A DNA stretch of 16,733 nucleotides from Pseudomonadota bacterium. Lineage in GTDB: Bacteria > Pseudomonadota > Alphaproteobacteria > Rhizobiales > Rhizobiaceae. Position numbers and translations under genes: made by a program. The notes beneath the pieces were generated by a model. That model ran no database searches. It saw only the letters and a list, made by a program, of their open reading frames with translations, and was not told the origin of the DNA. The stretch covers positions 1-16,733 of the forward strand of contig JAEWDP010000059.1 in NCBI GenBank assembly GCA_023390055.1. The letters are read 5' to 3'. Position 1 is the stretch's first letter. Every line of letters starts with the position of its first letter. Shown here piece after piece: positions 4,629 to 13,414 of the stretch.

Positions 4629-6062
4629 ATGGCGACTATAACCGACACCGCCGCACCACGCGGGCTGCGGTTTCCCACAGCGTTCACGATCCTTTTCGGG
4701 CTGATTATCCTGGTTGCAGCCTTGACCTGGATCATTCCGGCAGGCCAGTATGAACGCGTCCATAATCCCGCTCTCGACCGCGAGGTGCCCGTCGCAGGAA
4801 CCTACGTCGAGACAGATGCCGCCCCGCAAGGCGTGTTCGAAATCATCATGGCGCCCATCGCCGGCCTCTACGATCCTGCGACCAATACGGCGAACGCCAT
4901 AGATGTGGCGCTGTTCGTGCTTGTAATCGGTGGTTTCATCGGCGTCGTCACCTCCACGGGTGCGATCAATGCCGGTATCGGCAGCGCGATGGTGGCACTC
5001 AAGGGGCGCGAGAAATGGCTGATTCCTGTCCTGATGGCGTTATTTGCCTTCGGCGGCACCACCTATGGCATGGCCGAGGAGACGCTTGCCTTCTACATGC
5101 TGCTGATCCCGATCATGATCGCTGCGCGCTACGACGCGGTGACGGCCGTCGCTATCATTCTGCTGGGCGCAGGCGTCGGGGTGCTCGGCTCAACCGTCAA
5201 CGCCTTTGCCACGGTGATCGCCTCAGACGCGGCCGGCGTACCCTTCACTCAGGGCCTTGTGCTGCGTCTCATCATTCTGGCGCTATGCTGGCTCGCCTGC
5301 GTCGTTTACGTCATGCGCTATGCCGAGAAGGTGCGGCTCGATCCGTTGAAGTCGCTCGTCGGCGACATGAAGGCTGACAACGAAGCGCATTTCCTCTCTG
5401 CGCATCAGGGCGAGAAGATCGAGTTCACCAACCTCCACAAGCTGGTGCTGGCGATCTTCGGCCTAACCTTCGTCATCATGATCTGGGGGGTGCTGCAAGG
5501 CGGCTGGTGGATGGGCGAGATGAGTGGCCTGTTCCTCGCGTCCGCCATCCTTGTCGGGCTCGTCACCCGTCCCGGCGAAAACAACTTCGTCGATGCCTTC
5601 ATCGCCGGTGCGCGCGATCTGCTGGGCGTGGCGCTCATCATCGGATTGGCGCGCGGCATCGTCGTGGTCATGGACGCTGGCAAGATCACTGACACAATCC
5701 TGCACTGGGCCGAACTGTCAGTGGCCGGCCTGGGCGAGGTCGCGTTCATCAACGTGATGTACTGGCTCCAGGTCCTGATGTCTTTCTTCGTGCCATCCTC
5801 ATCGGGGCTGGCCGTGCTGTCCATGCCGATCATGGCTCCGGTCGCCGACTTCGCCGGCGTCGGGCGCGAGTTGGTGGTGACGGCCTACCAATCTGCCAAT
5901 GGACTTGTGAACCTCGTCAACCCGACCTTCGCCGTCGTGATGGGTGCGTTGGCGATCGGCCGCGTTCCTTACGAGCGCTGGCTGCGTTTCATGTGGCCGC
6001 TGCTGCTCATTCTCACCGTCATCATCATGGCGAGCCTGAGCGTCGCCGCCCTGATCGCCTGA
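4629..6062 (+). CDS. YfcC-family basic amino-acid transporter, probable arginine/ornithine exchanger
   Basis: This 477-residue polytopic inner-membrane protein belongs to the YfcC/DcuC-type superfamily. The hallmark W-I-I-P-A-G-Q-Y-E follows the first membrane helix (about residues 15-38). Many further hydrophobic helices follow, including a G-G-T-T-Y-G-M-A-E-E-T-L-A-F-Y segment near residue 150 and an F-F-V-P-S-S-S-G-L-A-V-L-S-M-P stretch near 385 that are conserved in the family. An AAGGAG ribosome site precedes the ATG by 8 bases. It is the first gene of the arginine deiminase operon and ends 11 bases before arcA. In several bacteria the ArcD role is filled by a YfcC-type protein, so arginine uptake coupled to ornithine export is the best guess from context. 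The substrate is not proven by sequence. Confidence 0.85.
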   Translation: MATITDTAAPRGLRFPTAFTILFGLIILVAALTWIIPAGQYERVHNPALDREVPVAGTYVETDAAPQGVFEIIMAPIAGLYDPATNTANAIDVALFVLVIGGFIGVVTSTGAINAGIGSAMVALKGREKWLIPVLMALFAFGGTTYGMAEETLAFYMLLIPIMIAARYDAVTAVAIILLGAGVGVLGSTVNAFATVIASDAAGVPFTQGLVLRLIILALCWLACVVYVMRYAEKVRLDPLKSLVGDMKADNEAHFLSAHQGEKIEFTNLHKLVLAIFGLTFVIMIWGVLQGGWWMGEMSGLFLASAILVGLVTRPGENNFVDAFIAGARDLLGVALIIGLARGIVVVMDAGKITDTILHWAELSVAGLGEVAFINVMYWLQVLMSFFVPSSSGLAVLSMPIMAPVADFAGVGRELVVTAYQSANGLVNLVNPTFAVVMGALAIGRVPYERWLRFMWPLLLILTVIIMASLSVAALIA

Positions 6063-6073
6063 AGGAGGAGACG

Positions 6074-7300
6074 ATGACCATCACCTACGGCGTCCACTCC
6101 GAAGTGGGCAAGCTCAGACGCGTGCTCGTTGACCGGCCAGGCACAGCGCTTGCTCGCCTCACCCCGTCGAACTGCCACGAACTGTTGTTCGACGATGTCA
6201 TCTGGGTCAAGCAGGCACGCGTGGAACACATGACCTTCGTTGACGCTATTCGCTATCGCGGCGCCGAGGTCGTCTTCCTGCGTGAGGCGCTGGCCGAGAC
6301 GATGCAAGACGCCGAGGCCCGTCGCTGGCTCCTCGATCGACGCATCAACGAGAATACGGTCGGCGTCGGGCTCGCCGACGATCTCAAGGCCATGCTGATG
6401 GAGACCGACGCCGACGCGCTGTCGCTGGTCCTGATGGGCGGCATGAGCAAGGCCGAACTGACGATCGAGCCCAAGGGCGTGGTCGCACCCGTGCTGCGGC
6501 CGGAGGATTTTCTCCTGCCGCCTTTGCCCAATCACCTCTTCACCCGTGACACCACATGCTGGATCTACGGCGGCGTCACTCTCAACCCGATGCGCTGGAA
6601 CGCGCGCAAGCTTGAGACGGTCAATATTTCCGCCGTCTATCGCTTCCACCCGGATTTCCGGGATGCCAGCTTCCCAGTCTGGTGGGGCGATCCCGACAAC
6701 GATTACGGGCTGGCGACGCTGGAGGGCGGCGATGTCATGCCACTCGGCAACGGCCTCGTTCTGGTCGGCATGGGCGAGCGCACCACACCACACGCCGTCG
6801 GTCAACTCGCCCGGGCGCTGTTCGCACAAGGCGGAGCCGAACGGGTTATAGCCTGCAAGCTGCCGATCGAGCGGGCCTCGATGCATCTCGACACGGTCTT
6901 CACCTTCTGCGACCGCGATCTGGTGACGCTGTTCGCCGGCGTGGTGGACGGCATTACCGCTTATTCGTTGCGACCGGGCAAGCAGGACTGGCAGGTCGAC
7001 GTGCGGCAGGAGGAGGGACATCTCACCGAGGTCGTGGCAGAAGCGCTCGGGCTGCCGAAGTTGCGCGTCGTTCAGACCGGCGGCAACGCCTACATCGCCG
7101 AGCGCGAGCAATGGGACGACGGCAACAATGTCATTGCACTAGAGCCGGGCGTGGTCGTCGGCTACGACCGCAACACCTACACCAACACCCAACTCCGTAA
7201 AGCAGGCGTCGAGGTCATCACCGTACCCGGCGCGGAGCTTGGACGTGGGCGCGGCGGCGGCCATTGCATGACCTGCCCGCTGATCCGCGATCCGGTATGA
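6074..7300 (+). CDS. arcA: Arginine deiminase
   Basis: Arginine deiminase (EC 3.5.3.6) converts arginine to citrulline and ammonia, the first step of the ADI pathway in the cytoplasm. The protein has 408 residues, the normal length. Visible family marks are the N-terminal S-E-V-G-K-L-R-x-V-L-V-x-R-P-G, F-T-R-D-T near residue 157, E-G-G-D-V near 217, H-L-D-T-V-F-T-F near 273, and the C-terminal G-G-G-H-C-M-T-C-P with the nucleophile Cys at residue 398. A strong AAGGAGGAG ribosome site (6062-6070) overlaps the end of the transporter gene and fixes the ATG at 6074; the longer open frame upstream is a shadow of that gene. arcB follows after 10 bases. Confidence 0.97.
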   Translation: MTITYGVHSEVGKLRRVLVDRPGTALARLTPSNCHELLFDDVIWVKQARVEHMTFVDAIRYRGAEVVFLREALAETMQDAEARRWLLDRRINENTVGVGLADDLKAMLMETDADALSLVLMGGMSKAELTIEPKGVVAPVLRPEDFLLPPLPNHLFTRDTTCWIYGGVTLNPMRWNARKLETVNISAVYRFHPDFRDASFPVWWGDPDNDYGLATLEGGDVMPLGNGLVLVGMGERTTPHAVGQLARALFAQGGAERVIACKLPIERASMHLDTVFTFCDRDLVTLFAGVVDGITAYSLRPGKQDWQVDVRQEEGHLTEVVAEALGLPKLRVVQTGGNAYIAEREQWDDGNNVIALEPGVVVGYDRNTYTNTQLRKAGVEVITVPGAELGRGRGGGHCMTCPLIRDPV

Positions 7301-7310
7301 GGAGGGAGAA

Positions 7311-8312
7311 ATGCCCGTTAACCTGAAAGGCCGCAGCGTCCTGAAGTTGCTCGATTTCACGCCCGACGAGATCCGCTTCCTGCTCCGTCTTTCTGCTTCG
7401 CTCAAGCAGGCCAAGTATGGTGGCTACGAGGTGCCGCGGCTGAGGGGAAAGAACATCGCTCTGATTTTTGAGAAGGATTCGACCCGCACTCGCACTGGCT
7501 TCGAGGTCGCCGCGTACGACCAGGGCGCACACGTTACTTATCTGGGGCCGACTGGCACGCAGATCGGCAAGAAGGAATCGATGAAGGACACCGCCCGGGT
7601 GCTCGGCCGTCTCTATGACGGCATCGAATATCGCGGCTTCGGGCAGGAGCAAGCTGACGCACTGGCGGCGTTTGCGGGCGTGCCGGTCTATAACGGCCTC
7701 ACCGACGAGTTTCACCCAACGCAGATCCTCGCCGATTTCCTGACCATGCGCGAATACACGCGAAAGCACCTCTCGCAAATCACCTTCTCATTTCTCGGCG
7801 ATGCCGGGAACAACATGGGCAACTCGCTGCTGACGGGAGCGGCATTGATTGGCATGGATGTGCGCCTCGGCGCACCGAAGGCATGCTGGCCGGAGGAAGC
7901 GCTGGTGGAGGAGTGCCGGAGAATCGCGGACAGGACCGGGGCGAAGATCACGCTCACCGAGGACCCGTTGGACGCTGCGGCTGGCTGCGACTTCGTCTAT
8001 ACTGACGTGTGGGTGTCGATGGGCGAGCCAGATTCGGTGTGGGAAGAGCGTATCAGGCTTCTGACGCCCTATCGCGTCACCTCCGACATCATGCGCGCAA
8101 CCGGCAATCCGCACGCCAAGTTCATGCATTGCCTGCCGGCCTTGCACAATCGCGAGACTGAAATCGGCGAGAAGATTTTCCAACGGTACGGGATGGACAG
8201 CATGGAGGTGACGGAGGAGGTGTTCGAGTCGGAAGCGTCCGTGGTCTTCGACCAAGCGGAGAACCGCATGCATACGATCAAGGCGGTGCTGGTCGCCACG
8301 CTGGGAGCGTGA
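7311..8312 (+). CDS. arcB: Ornithine carbamoyltransferase, catabolic
   Basis: Ornithine carbamoyltransferase (EC 2.1.3.3) in the ADI pathway splits citrulline with phosphate to ornithine and carbamoyl phosphate. The 333-residue protein has the carbamoyl-phosphate loop S-T-R-T-R at residues 57-61, the H-P-T-Q motif near residue 141, D-V-W-V-S-M-G near 230, and the H-C-L-P-A motif with the catalytic Cys at residue 274. Length and V-x-L-K-G-R-S-V-L-K-L-L-D start fit the catabolic ArcB type, as does its place between arcA and arcC; the anabolic ArgF is a paralogue of similar sequence. An AGGAGGG ribosome site lies just before the ATG. arcC begins 1 base after the stop codon, so the two are likely coupled. 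Confidence 0.96.
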   Translation: MPVNLKGRSVLKLLDFTPDEIRFLLRLSASLKQAKYGGYEVPRLRGKNIALIFEKDSTRTRTGFEVAAYDQGAHVTYLGPTGTQIGKKESMKDTARVLGRLYDGIEYRGFGQEQADALAAFAGVPVYNGLTDEFHPTQILADFLTMREYTRKHLSQITFSFLGDAGNNMGNSLLTGAALIGMDVRLGAPKACWPEEALVEECRRIADRTGAKITLTEDPLDAAAGCDFVYTDVWVSMGEPDSVWEERIRLLTPYRVTSDIMRATGNPHAKFMHCLPALHNRETEIGEKIFQRYGMDSMEVTEEVFESEASVVFDQAENRMHTIKAVLVATLGA

Positions 8313-8313
8313 G

Positions 8314-9267
8314 ATGCGGCTCGTCGTGGCGCTGGGCGGCAACGCGCTTCTGAAGCGCGGCGAACCGATGACCGCCGAGGTCCAGCGCGCTAACGTGCGC
8401 AAGGCGGCGATCGCACTCGCAGAGCTCGCGCGCGAGCATGATATCGTTGTCGCCCATGGCAACGGGCCTCAGGTGGGCCTGCTGGCGCTTCAGGCGGCGG
8501 CCTACAAGGAAGTCGCGCCATATCCGCTCGATATCCTCGGTGCGGAAAGCGTCGGCATGATCGGCTATCTCGTTGAACAGGAACTCGCCAACGCCCTACC
8601 CGCAGGCGCGAAGATCGCGACGCTTCTTACCCAGGTCGAGGTTAACCGCGCCGACCCCGCCTTTTCGAGGCCGGAAAAGCCGATCGGCGCGGTTTATGAT
8701 GACGCGGAAGCCGGAAGGGCGAGTGCCGACCACGGCTGGCCGATGGTGGCGGAAAGCGCCGGAAAATGGCGGCGCGTGGTTGCATCGCCACTGCCAACCC
8801 GCATCACCCAGATTGAAACGATCCGGCTGCTTGTCGACTACGGCGTGATCGTTATCTGCGCGGGCGGCGGCGGTATCCCGGTCATCCGCAACGACGAGGG
8901 CGACCTCGAGGGCGTCGAGGCTGTCATCGACAAGGATCGTGCGGCTGGGCTGCTGGCGAAGGAGCTCGATGCCGAGGCCTTCCTGATGCTAACGGATGTG
9001 GACGCCGTCTACGAGGATTGGGGAACGCCGCAGCAAAGGCCGATCCGACGCGCGAATCCCGAGGAACTATCTGGCCAAGCCTTCGCCGCAGGTTCGATGG
9101 GGCCGAAGGTCGAGGCGGCGTGCGCGTTCGCGTGGGAGAAAGGCCGCCTTGCGGGAATCGGCCGGCTGGAGGATGCCCGGGACATCCTCGAAGGTCGAGC
9201 GGGTACAATCATCCGGCGCGGAGAAACCGTGCTGCCACTCAAACCGGTCGGCGCTGCACTGCTTTGA
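8314..9267 (+). CDS. arcC: Carbamate kinase
   Basis: Carbamate kinase (EC 2.7.2.2) transfers phosphate from carbamoyl phosphate to ADP, the ATP-yielding last step of arginine fermentation. The 317-residue protein carries V-A-L-G-G-N-A-L at the start, H-G-N-G-P-Q-V-G near residue 49, a G-A-E-S-V-G-M-I-G-Y segment near 76, I-C-A-G-G-G-G-I-P-V near 184, D-K-D near 205 and the L-T-D-V-D-A-V-Y nucleotide-site segment near 226, all typical of the amino-acid-kinase fold. It starts with ATG one base after the arcB stop; the GGGAG inside the end of arcB serves as ribosome site. It is the last gene of the compact four-gene operon. Confidence 0.96.
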   Translation: MRLVVALGGNALLKRGEPMTAEVQRANVRKAAIALAELAREHDIVVAHGNGPQVGLLALQAAAYKEVAPYPLDILGAESVGMIGYLVEQELANALPAGAKIATLLTQVEVNRADPAFSRPEKPIGAVYDDAEAGRASADHGWPMVAESAGKWRRVVASPLPTRITQIETIRLLVDYGVIVICAGGGGIPVIRNDEGDLEGVEAVIDKDRAAGLLAKELDAEAFLMLTDVDAVYEDWGTPQQRPIRRANPEELSGQAFAAGSMGPKVEAACAFAWEKGRLAGIGRLEDARDILEGRAGTIIRRGETVLPLKPVGAALL

Positions 9268-9520
9268 TCGAGTAGAACGGGTGAAGTGATGAAGTCATTC
9301 CATTCGTAGCGCTGCCGTCGAAGAGCTGAAGGTGAGTCTATGACTGCAGGGTTCTATACTATCGATCCACCCAGCCTGGGAACATCGAGAACACAATCAG
9401 TCGGGCGGATTTGCAGAGACGACGCGGTGACCGCGCCGCAGCACTGGATCATTGTCAATGAGCTATTTCTCCAAGTGAGCATGGGAAGGACGGTTGTGTC
9501 ATCCCAGAATGGAAGAAACC
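9268..9520. other. Intergenic region between arcC and the Pat-like gene
   Basis: There is no convincing gene here. A 63-codon frame (9340-9531, starting after an AAGGTGAG ribosome-like site) has no recognisable features and runs into the next gene; I do not call it. A GC hairpin CGCGGTGACCGCG (9423-9435) lacks a T-run and is not a clear intrinsic terminator. The right part holds a FixK/FNR-like box, suggesting a separate promoter for the downstream gene. Confidence 0.5.
9445..9458 (+). promoter_or_regulatory. Candidate FixK/FNR box upstream of the Pat-like gene
   Basis: TGGAT-CATT-GTCAA matches TTGAT-N4-(A/G)TCAA with one mismatch when G is allowed at the first right-arm position, as in rhizobial FixK boxes. 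Its right edge lies about 62 bases before the preferred GTG start, a usual distance for an activator site. No clear -10 was identified. Confidence 0.45.
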
Positions 9521-12205
9521 GTGACGATTAGAAACCTGAACCATGCGTTCGAACCGAAATCGATTGCCGTCGTCGGTGCCTCGAACAAACCGCAGTCACT
9601 GGGCTCCATCGTGCTCAAGAATATCATAGCGGGCGGTTTCGAGGGGGAGATCTGGCCGGTCAACCCAAGATACCAGATGTTGGGCGGACGGCGCTGCTAT
9701 GCATCGGTCGAGGACATCCTCGGCGTCCCCGACTTGGCTGTCGTCATGACGCCCGCTGCCACCGTCCCCGGGCTGATCGGCGAAATCGGCAGGAAGGGGA
9801 CGCGCGCGGCGGTGGTCATCACCGCTGGCCTGACCAGGGAGAACGGCCTGCAGCAGAAGATGCTCAATGCCGCCCGGCCCCATTTGTTACGCATTATCGG
9901 CCCGAACAGCATCGGACTAATGCTCCCACACCTCAAGTTCAACGCCGGCTTCTTCCATATGCTGGCCGCGCCCGGCGATATCGCGCTCCTGTCGCAGTCG
10001 GGCGCTATTGCTGCCTCGCTGGTCGACTGGGCCGCGGCCAACGGCGTCGGCTTCTCGCAGATCGTATCGCTGGGCGATATGGCGGACGTGGATGTCGCCG
10101 ACTGCATCGACATGCTCGCTGGCGACACCAGGACCCGAGCGATCGCGCTCTATCTGGAGTCCGTGCCGCATCCGCGGAAATTCATGTCAGCCGCACGGGC
10201 GGCGGCGCGCGTAAAACCCGTCATTGCCATCAAGCCCGGGCGCCATGCCGAGGCTGCCAAGGCTGCGGCGACGCATACGGGCGCCCTAACGGGTGTCGAT
10301 CGCGTCGTGGATGCTGCGTTGCGGCGGGCGGGAGTCCTGCGGATACGCGACCTGGCGGAACTGTTCGACGCTACCGAAACCCTTGCCCGCTTCGCTCCGC
10401 TGGAGAGGGCGCGGGTCGCCATCGTCACCAATGGCGGCGGAGCCGGCGTGCTAGGGGTCGACCGGATGATGGACTTCGGCGCCGAGCTTGCCGACCTTTC
10501 GGAGGATACGTTGGCTGCGCTGGACCAGACGATGTCGGAGAACTGGTCGCGGGCCAACCCGGTCGATATCATCGGCGACGCTCCTCCTGAGCGCTACCGC
10601 GTCGCGGTCGAGACGGTAGCCGCCGATCCAGAGGTGGACGTCGTCCTCGTGATGAACTGCCCCACCGGCATGGCCTCCTCGTCGGATGCCGCAGCCGCCG
10701 TCGCGTCGCTGGCGAAGGAAGGAAGGATCCACAGCAAGCCGGTGCTATCCTGCTGGCTCGGCGAGGAGACCGCACGCGGCGGCCGACGGCTGCTGCAGGC
10801 ATCGGGCGTCGCCAGCTACGAAACGCCCGCGGCCGCAGCCGCGGCGGTGTCCTACATGACCGACTGGGCGCGCTCGCAGCGGGCGCTCCAGCACGTTCCG
10901 GCGGCAGACGACGAGGTTCCGTTTAATCGCGCGACCGCGTTGGGGGTGTTCCGGCAGGTCGCCGCAGAGGGCCGCCACATGCTGACCGAGTTGGAGGCGA
11001 AGGCGGTCGTGGGAGCCTACGGCATACCGGTGCCAGAAACCATTCTTGCCCGGAGCGCGGACGAGGTGGGCGAGGCGGCAGGGCGTATTCTCAAAAGCTC
11101 CCGCAAGGTCGTGGTCAAGCTGCTGTCGAAGACCGTGACGCACAAATCCGATATCGGCGGCGTGGTGCTACACATCGAAACCGCGGCGGCGGCGCGCGAA
11201 GCGGCGCGGGGCATCGTGCGGCGTCTGCAGGAATACGTCCCTGGCACCGGTCTCGAAGGGTTCTCCGTCCAACCGATGATCGAGCGCAAGCAGGCGCAGG
11301 AGCTGATCCTCGGCATCAGCCGAGATGCCATTTTCGGGCCGGTCGTGCTTTTCGGAGCGGGTGGAGTGGCCGTCGAGGTCACAGACGACACCGCCATCGC
11401 GCTGCCGCCGCTCGACGACGTGCTGTCCGGCGACCTGATCGACCGCACGCGCATCGCACGTTTACTGGCGGGCTTCCGTGACCGTTCGCCGGCGGACCGG
11501 GATGCGATTATCGGCGCCCTCAAGGGGCTGTCGCAGTTGATCGTTGATTTTCCTTGCATCGTGGCAGTCGACATCAACCCGCTGTTGGCCAACAGTGAGG
11601 GCACGATCGCGCTCGACGCGCGCATCGAGATCGATCCGGCCACCGTTGAGCAGCGGGGGCCAAACCCAGCACTCATCATCCGGCCGTATCCTGGAGCATG
11701 GGCGAAGGACGTGACGGTGAGTGGGCGATTCTATCATATTCGGCCGATAAAACCCGCCGATGCAGCTCTTTATCCCGAATTCCTACGCAAGACGACATCT
11801 GAGGATCTGCGGCTGCGCTTTTTTGGCGTCGGCAAGGCATTCTCAGATAAGCTTCTGATCCGTTTGACCCAGCTTGACTATGATCGCGATGTGGCATTCG
11901 TAGCCTTGGAGCGGAACGGCGCCTTGAGCGGTGTCGCGCGACTGTCAAGCGATCCCGATCATGACGTTGCTGAGTATGCACTCATGGTCCGAAGCGATCT
12001 CCAAGGGCATGGTCTCGGCTGGGCTATGCTGCACCGGCTTATCGAGTATGCGAAGGCGGACGGACTGAAGCGAATTGAAGGCCTCGTGTTCAGTAAAAAC
12101 GCGCCAATGCTGAAGATGTGCCGCGAAGTCGGCTTTCATCTGATCGCCGACCCCAATGATGCAACGATTGTTAGGGCATCGCTGGATATCGAATGCCCCG
12201 AGTAA
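9521..12205 (+). CDS. NDP-forming acyl-CoA synthetase fused to GNAT acetyltransferase (Pat/PatZ-like)
   Basis: This 894-residue protein has a CoA-binding Rossmann domain (about 1-130, V-V-G-A-S-N), a succinyl-CoA-ligase-like domain (150-290), an ATP-grasp domain (490-710, with V-V-K-L-L-S-K and G-A-G-G-V-A-V-E), and a C-terminal GNAT domain (about 725-890, acetyl-CoA loop R-S-D-L-Q-G-H-G-L-G). This order matches the Pat lysine acetyltransferases that control acetyl-CoA synthetase. His252 in T-H-T-G-A-L is where the phospho-His of active ADP-forming synthetases sits. I chose the GTG at 9521 because GGAAGAA lies 4 bases upstream and M-T-I-R-N-L fits the family N-terminus; ATG 9509 or TTG 9494 would add four or nine residues. 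It is convergent with the stress-protein gene, the two stops 8 bp apart. Confidence 0.9.
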   Translation: MTIRNLNHAFEPKSIAVVGASNKPQSLGSIVLKNIIAGGFEGEIWPVNPRYQMLGGRRCYASVEDILGVPDLAVVMTPAATVPGLIGEIGRKGTRAAVVITAGLTRENGLQQKMLNAARPHLLRIIGPNSIGLMLPHLKFNAGFFHMLAAPGDIALLSQSGAIAASLVDWAAANGVGFSQIVSLGDMADVDVADCIDMLAGDTRTRAIALYLESVPHPRKFMSAARAAARVKPVIAIKPGRHAEAAKAAATHTGALTGVDRVVDAALRRAGVLRIRDLAELFDATETLARFAPLERARVAIVTNGGGAGVLGVDRMMDFGAELADLSEDTLAALDQTMSENWSRANPVDIIGDAPPERYRVAVETVAADPEVDVVLVMNCPTGMASSSDAAAAVASLAKEGRIHSKPVLSCWLGEETARGGRRLLQASGVASYETPAAAAAAVSYMTDWARSQRALQHVPAADDEVPFNRATALGVFRQVAAEGRHMLTELEAKAVVGAYGIPVPETILARSADEVGEAAGRILKSSRKVVVKLLSKTVTHKSDIGGVVLHIETAAAAREAARGIVRRLQEYVPGTGLEGFSVQPMIERKQAQELILGISRDAIFGPVVLFGAGGVAVEVTDDTAIALPPLDDVLSGDLIDRTRIARLLAGFRDRSPADRDAIIGALKGLSQLIVDFPCIVAVDINPLLANSEGTIALDARIEIDPATVEQRGPNPALIIRPYPGAWAKDVTVSGRFYHIRPIKPADAALYPEFLRKTTSEDLRLRFFGVGKAFSDKLLIRLTQLDYDRDVAFVALERNGALSGVARLSSDPDHDVAEYALMVRSDLQGHGLGWAMLHRLIEYAKADGLKRIEGLVFSKNAPMLKMCREVGFHLIADPNDATIVRASLDIECPE

Positions 12206-12213
12206 CGTACATT

Positions 12214-13050
12214 TCAGTGTGAAAGCAGAACAGGCATCAATAGATCGCTCAATACACCGGCAGTGGCACCGCCGAGGACAAAATCGCGAATCCGGGAATG
12301 CCCATACCCCCCCATGATGAGTAGCCGAGCGCCCCTCTCGATCGCTGTCTGCTGTAGCGTCTCTGCGATCGGGCAATCCTGTGCCTTAACCGGTACAGCC
12401 GTTGCGTCAAGGCCACGCTCGCGAAGGACATCAGCGAGTCGATCACCGACATCCTGTTCTTTCAGTGGTTTCTCGCCCAGAACAGTGATGACCGAAATCC
12501 GAGACGCATGTTGCAGAAATGGCCGCGCATCGGCCAGTGCACGAGCGGCCACCCGGCCGCCGTCCCATGCAATGGCGACGTGTTCGAAAGCGGCGACGTC
12601 GGATAATTCTGGCAACAAGATCGTCGGTCGCCCGGAACCGAATACCACCGCTTCCGCAGTCGTCCGCGACGTTGTGTTGCTTGCTTCCCAGCCAACGAAA
12701 CTCAAATCGTAATAACGCGCCCTCGTTGCTGCGTTTTCAGCCAGGGTTGCTATCGGCGCCGCGATGGCAGCGGTCGTAACGTCCACGCCGGCATCCGCGG
12801 CCTTTTCCTTGACCATATCCAATAGATGTTGGCCACGCTGCCGGCTTCCAGCTTCCGCTTCGCGGATCATGGTCGGGGTATCGAGCAAAAATGTCGAAAG
12901 CGCGTTGGAGACGTTGGGAATGTCAACGTTAATTGCAACCGCATGGAGTACCGCATTAAGCGAAGCTGCCAGAGAGACTACATGCATTGCACACGCATCT
13001 GTATTTGCTTCAGGGTAGGTAACAAAGGGAACAAACGCTTGAAGGTTCAT
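12214..13050 (-). CDS. Universal stress protein, tandem UspA domains
   Basis: This 278-residue cytoplasmic protein has two UspA-like halves. The first is diverged (residues about 1-145). The second (about 155-278) ends G-A-R-L-L-I-M-G-G-Y-G-H-S-R-I-R-D-F-V-L-G-G-A-T, close to the ATP-binding G-x2-G-x9-G-(S/T) signature, then the terminal strand P-V-L-L-S-H. I take the ATG at 13050 rather than the one at 13056: the GAGGAA ribosome site touches the upstream ATG directly but stands six bases from the second. Such proteins are often induced by low oxygen through FNR/FixK-type regulators, which fits the neighbouring fix genes, although I found no good box upstream. It is on the same strand as the fix cluster. 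Confidence 0.85.
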   Translation of the reverse strand: MNLQAFVPFVTYPEANTDACAMHVVSLAASLNAVLHAVAINVDIPNVSNALSTFLLDTPTMIREAEAGSRQRGQHLLDMVKEKAADAGVDVTTAAIAAPIATLAENAATRARYYDLSFVGWEASNTTSRTTAEAVVFGSGRPTILLPELSDVAAFEHVAIAWDGGRVAARALADARPFLQHASRISVITVLGEKPLKEQDVGDRLADVLRERGLDATAVPVKAQDCPIAETLQQTAIERGARLLIMGGYGHSRIRDFVLGGATAGVLSDLLMPVLLSH

Positions 13051-13414
13051 GATCATTTCCTCTCATAGTCGATCATGCTACGGCCCGGCTACCGCCAGAT
13101 CGTCTTTTAGCGGCAGTTTGTGAGAACTTATTCAACCTTTTAGTGCGCCATGAAGAGCGACACCGGGGCTGATCGAAAAGCAATTGATTGACACCGCCAA
13201 GGATCGCTTGTCGAAAACGTGAATGCTAACTGCAACGCCGCAGCGCTACATTGACCTTTCACAAAAAGATGACCGACAACTCCGATCTATATCGGCCGAG
13301 TAATACTCTCGCAGCTCCACTGAATTTGGCTGAGAAGATGTGGGAGGCCGACTTTGGGATGGCTACAGCAATCCACCAACGCGTGGACATTTCTGTCTTA
13401 CCGGGGCCAGACAT
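13051..13414. other. Non-coding or unrecognised stretch between the stress-protein gene and the pseudogene
   Basis: I see no gene here on either strand. The right half is part of a 189-codon plus-strand frame (13251-13820) whose product resembles nothing and which runs antisense to the decayed gene. The left part should hold the promoter of the minus-strand stress-protein gene. TTGATTGACACCGCC (13185-13199) contains a FNR-like left half but no matching right half. Confidence 0.5.

Noticed and set aside
9340..9531. 63-codon plus-strand frame after arcC
   Set aside because: It has a passable ribosome site but no recognisable motif, overlaps the next gene start and contains the FixK-like box; too weak to call.
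13185..13199. TTGATTGACACCGCC as a FNR/FixK site for the stress-protein gene
   Set aside because: Only one half site is present; no ATCAA-like half lies 4 bases away, and it is more than 130 bp from the gene start.
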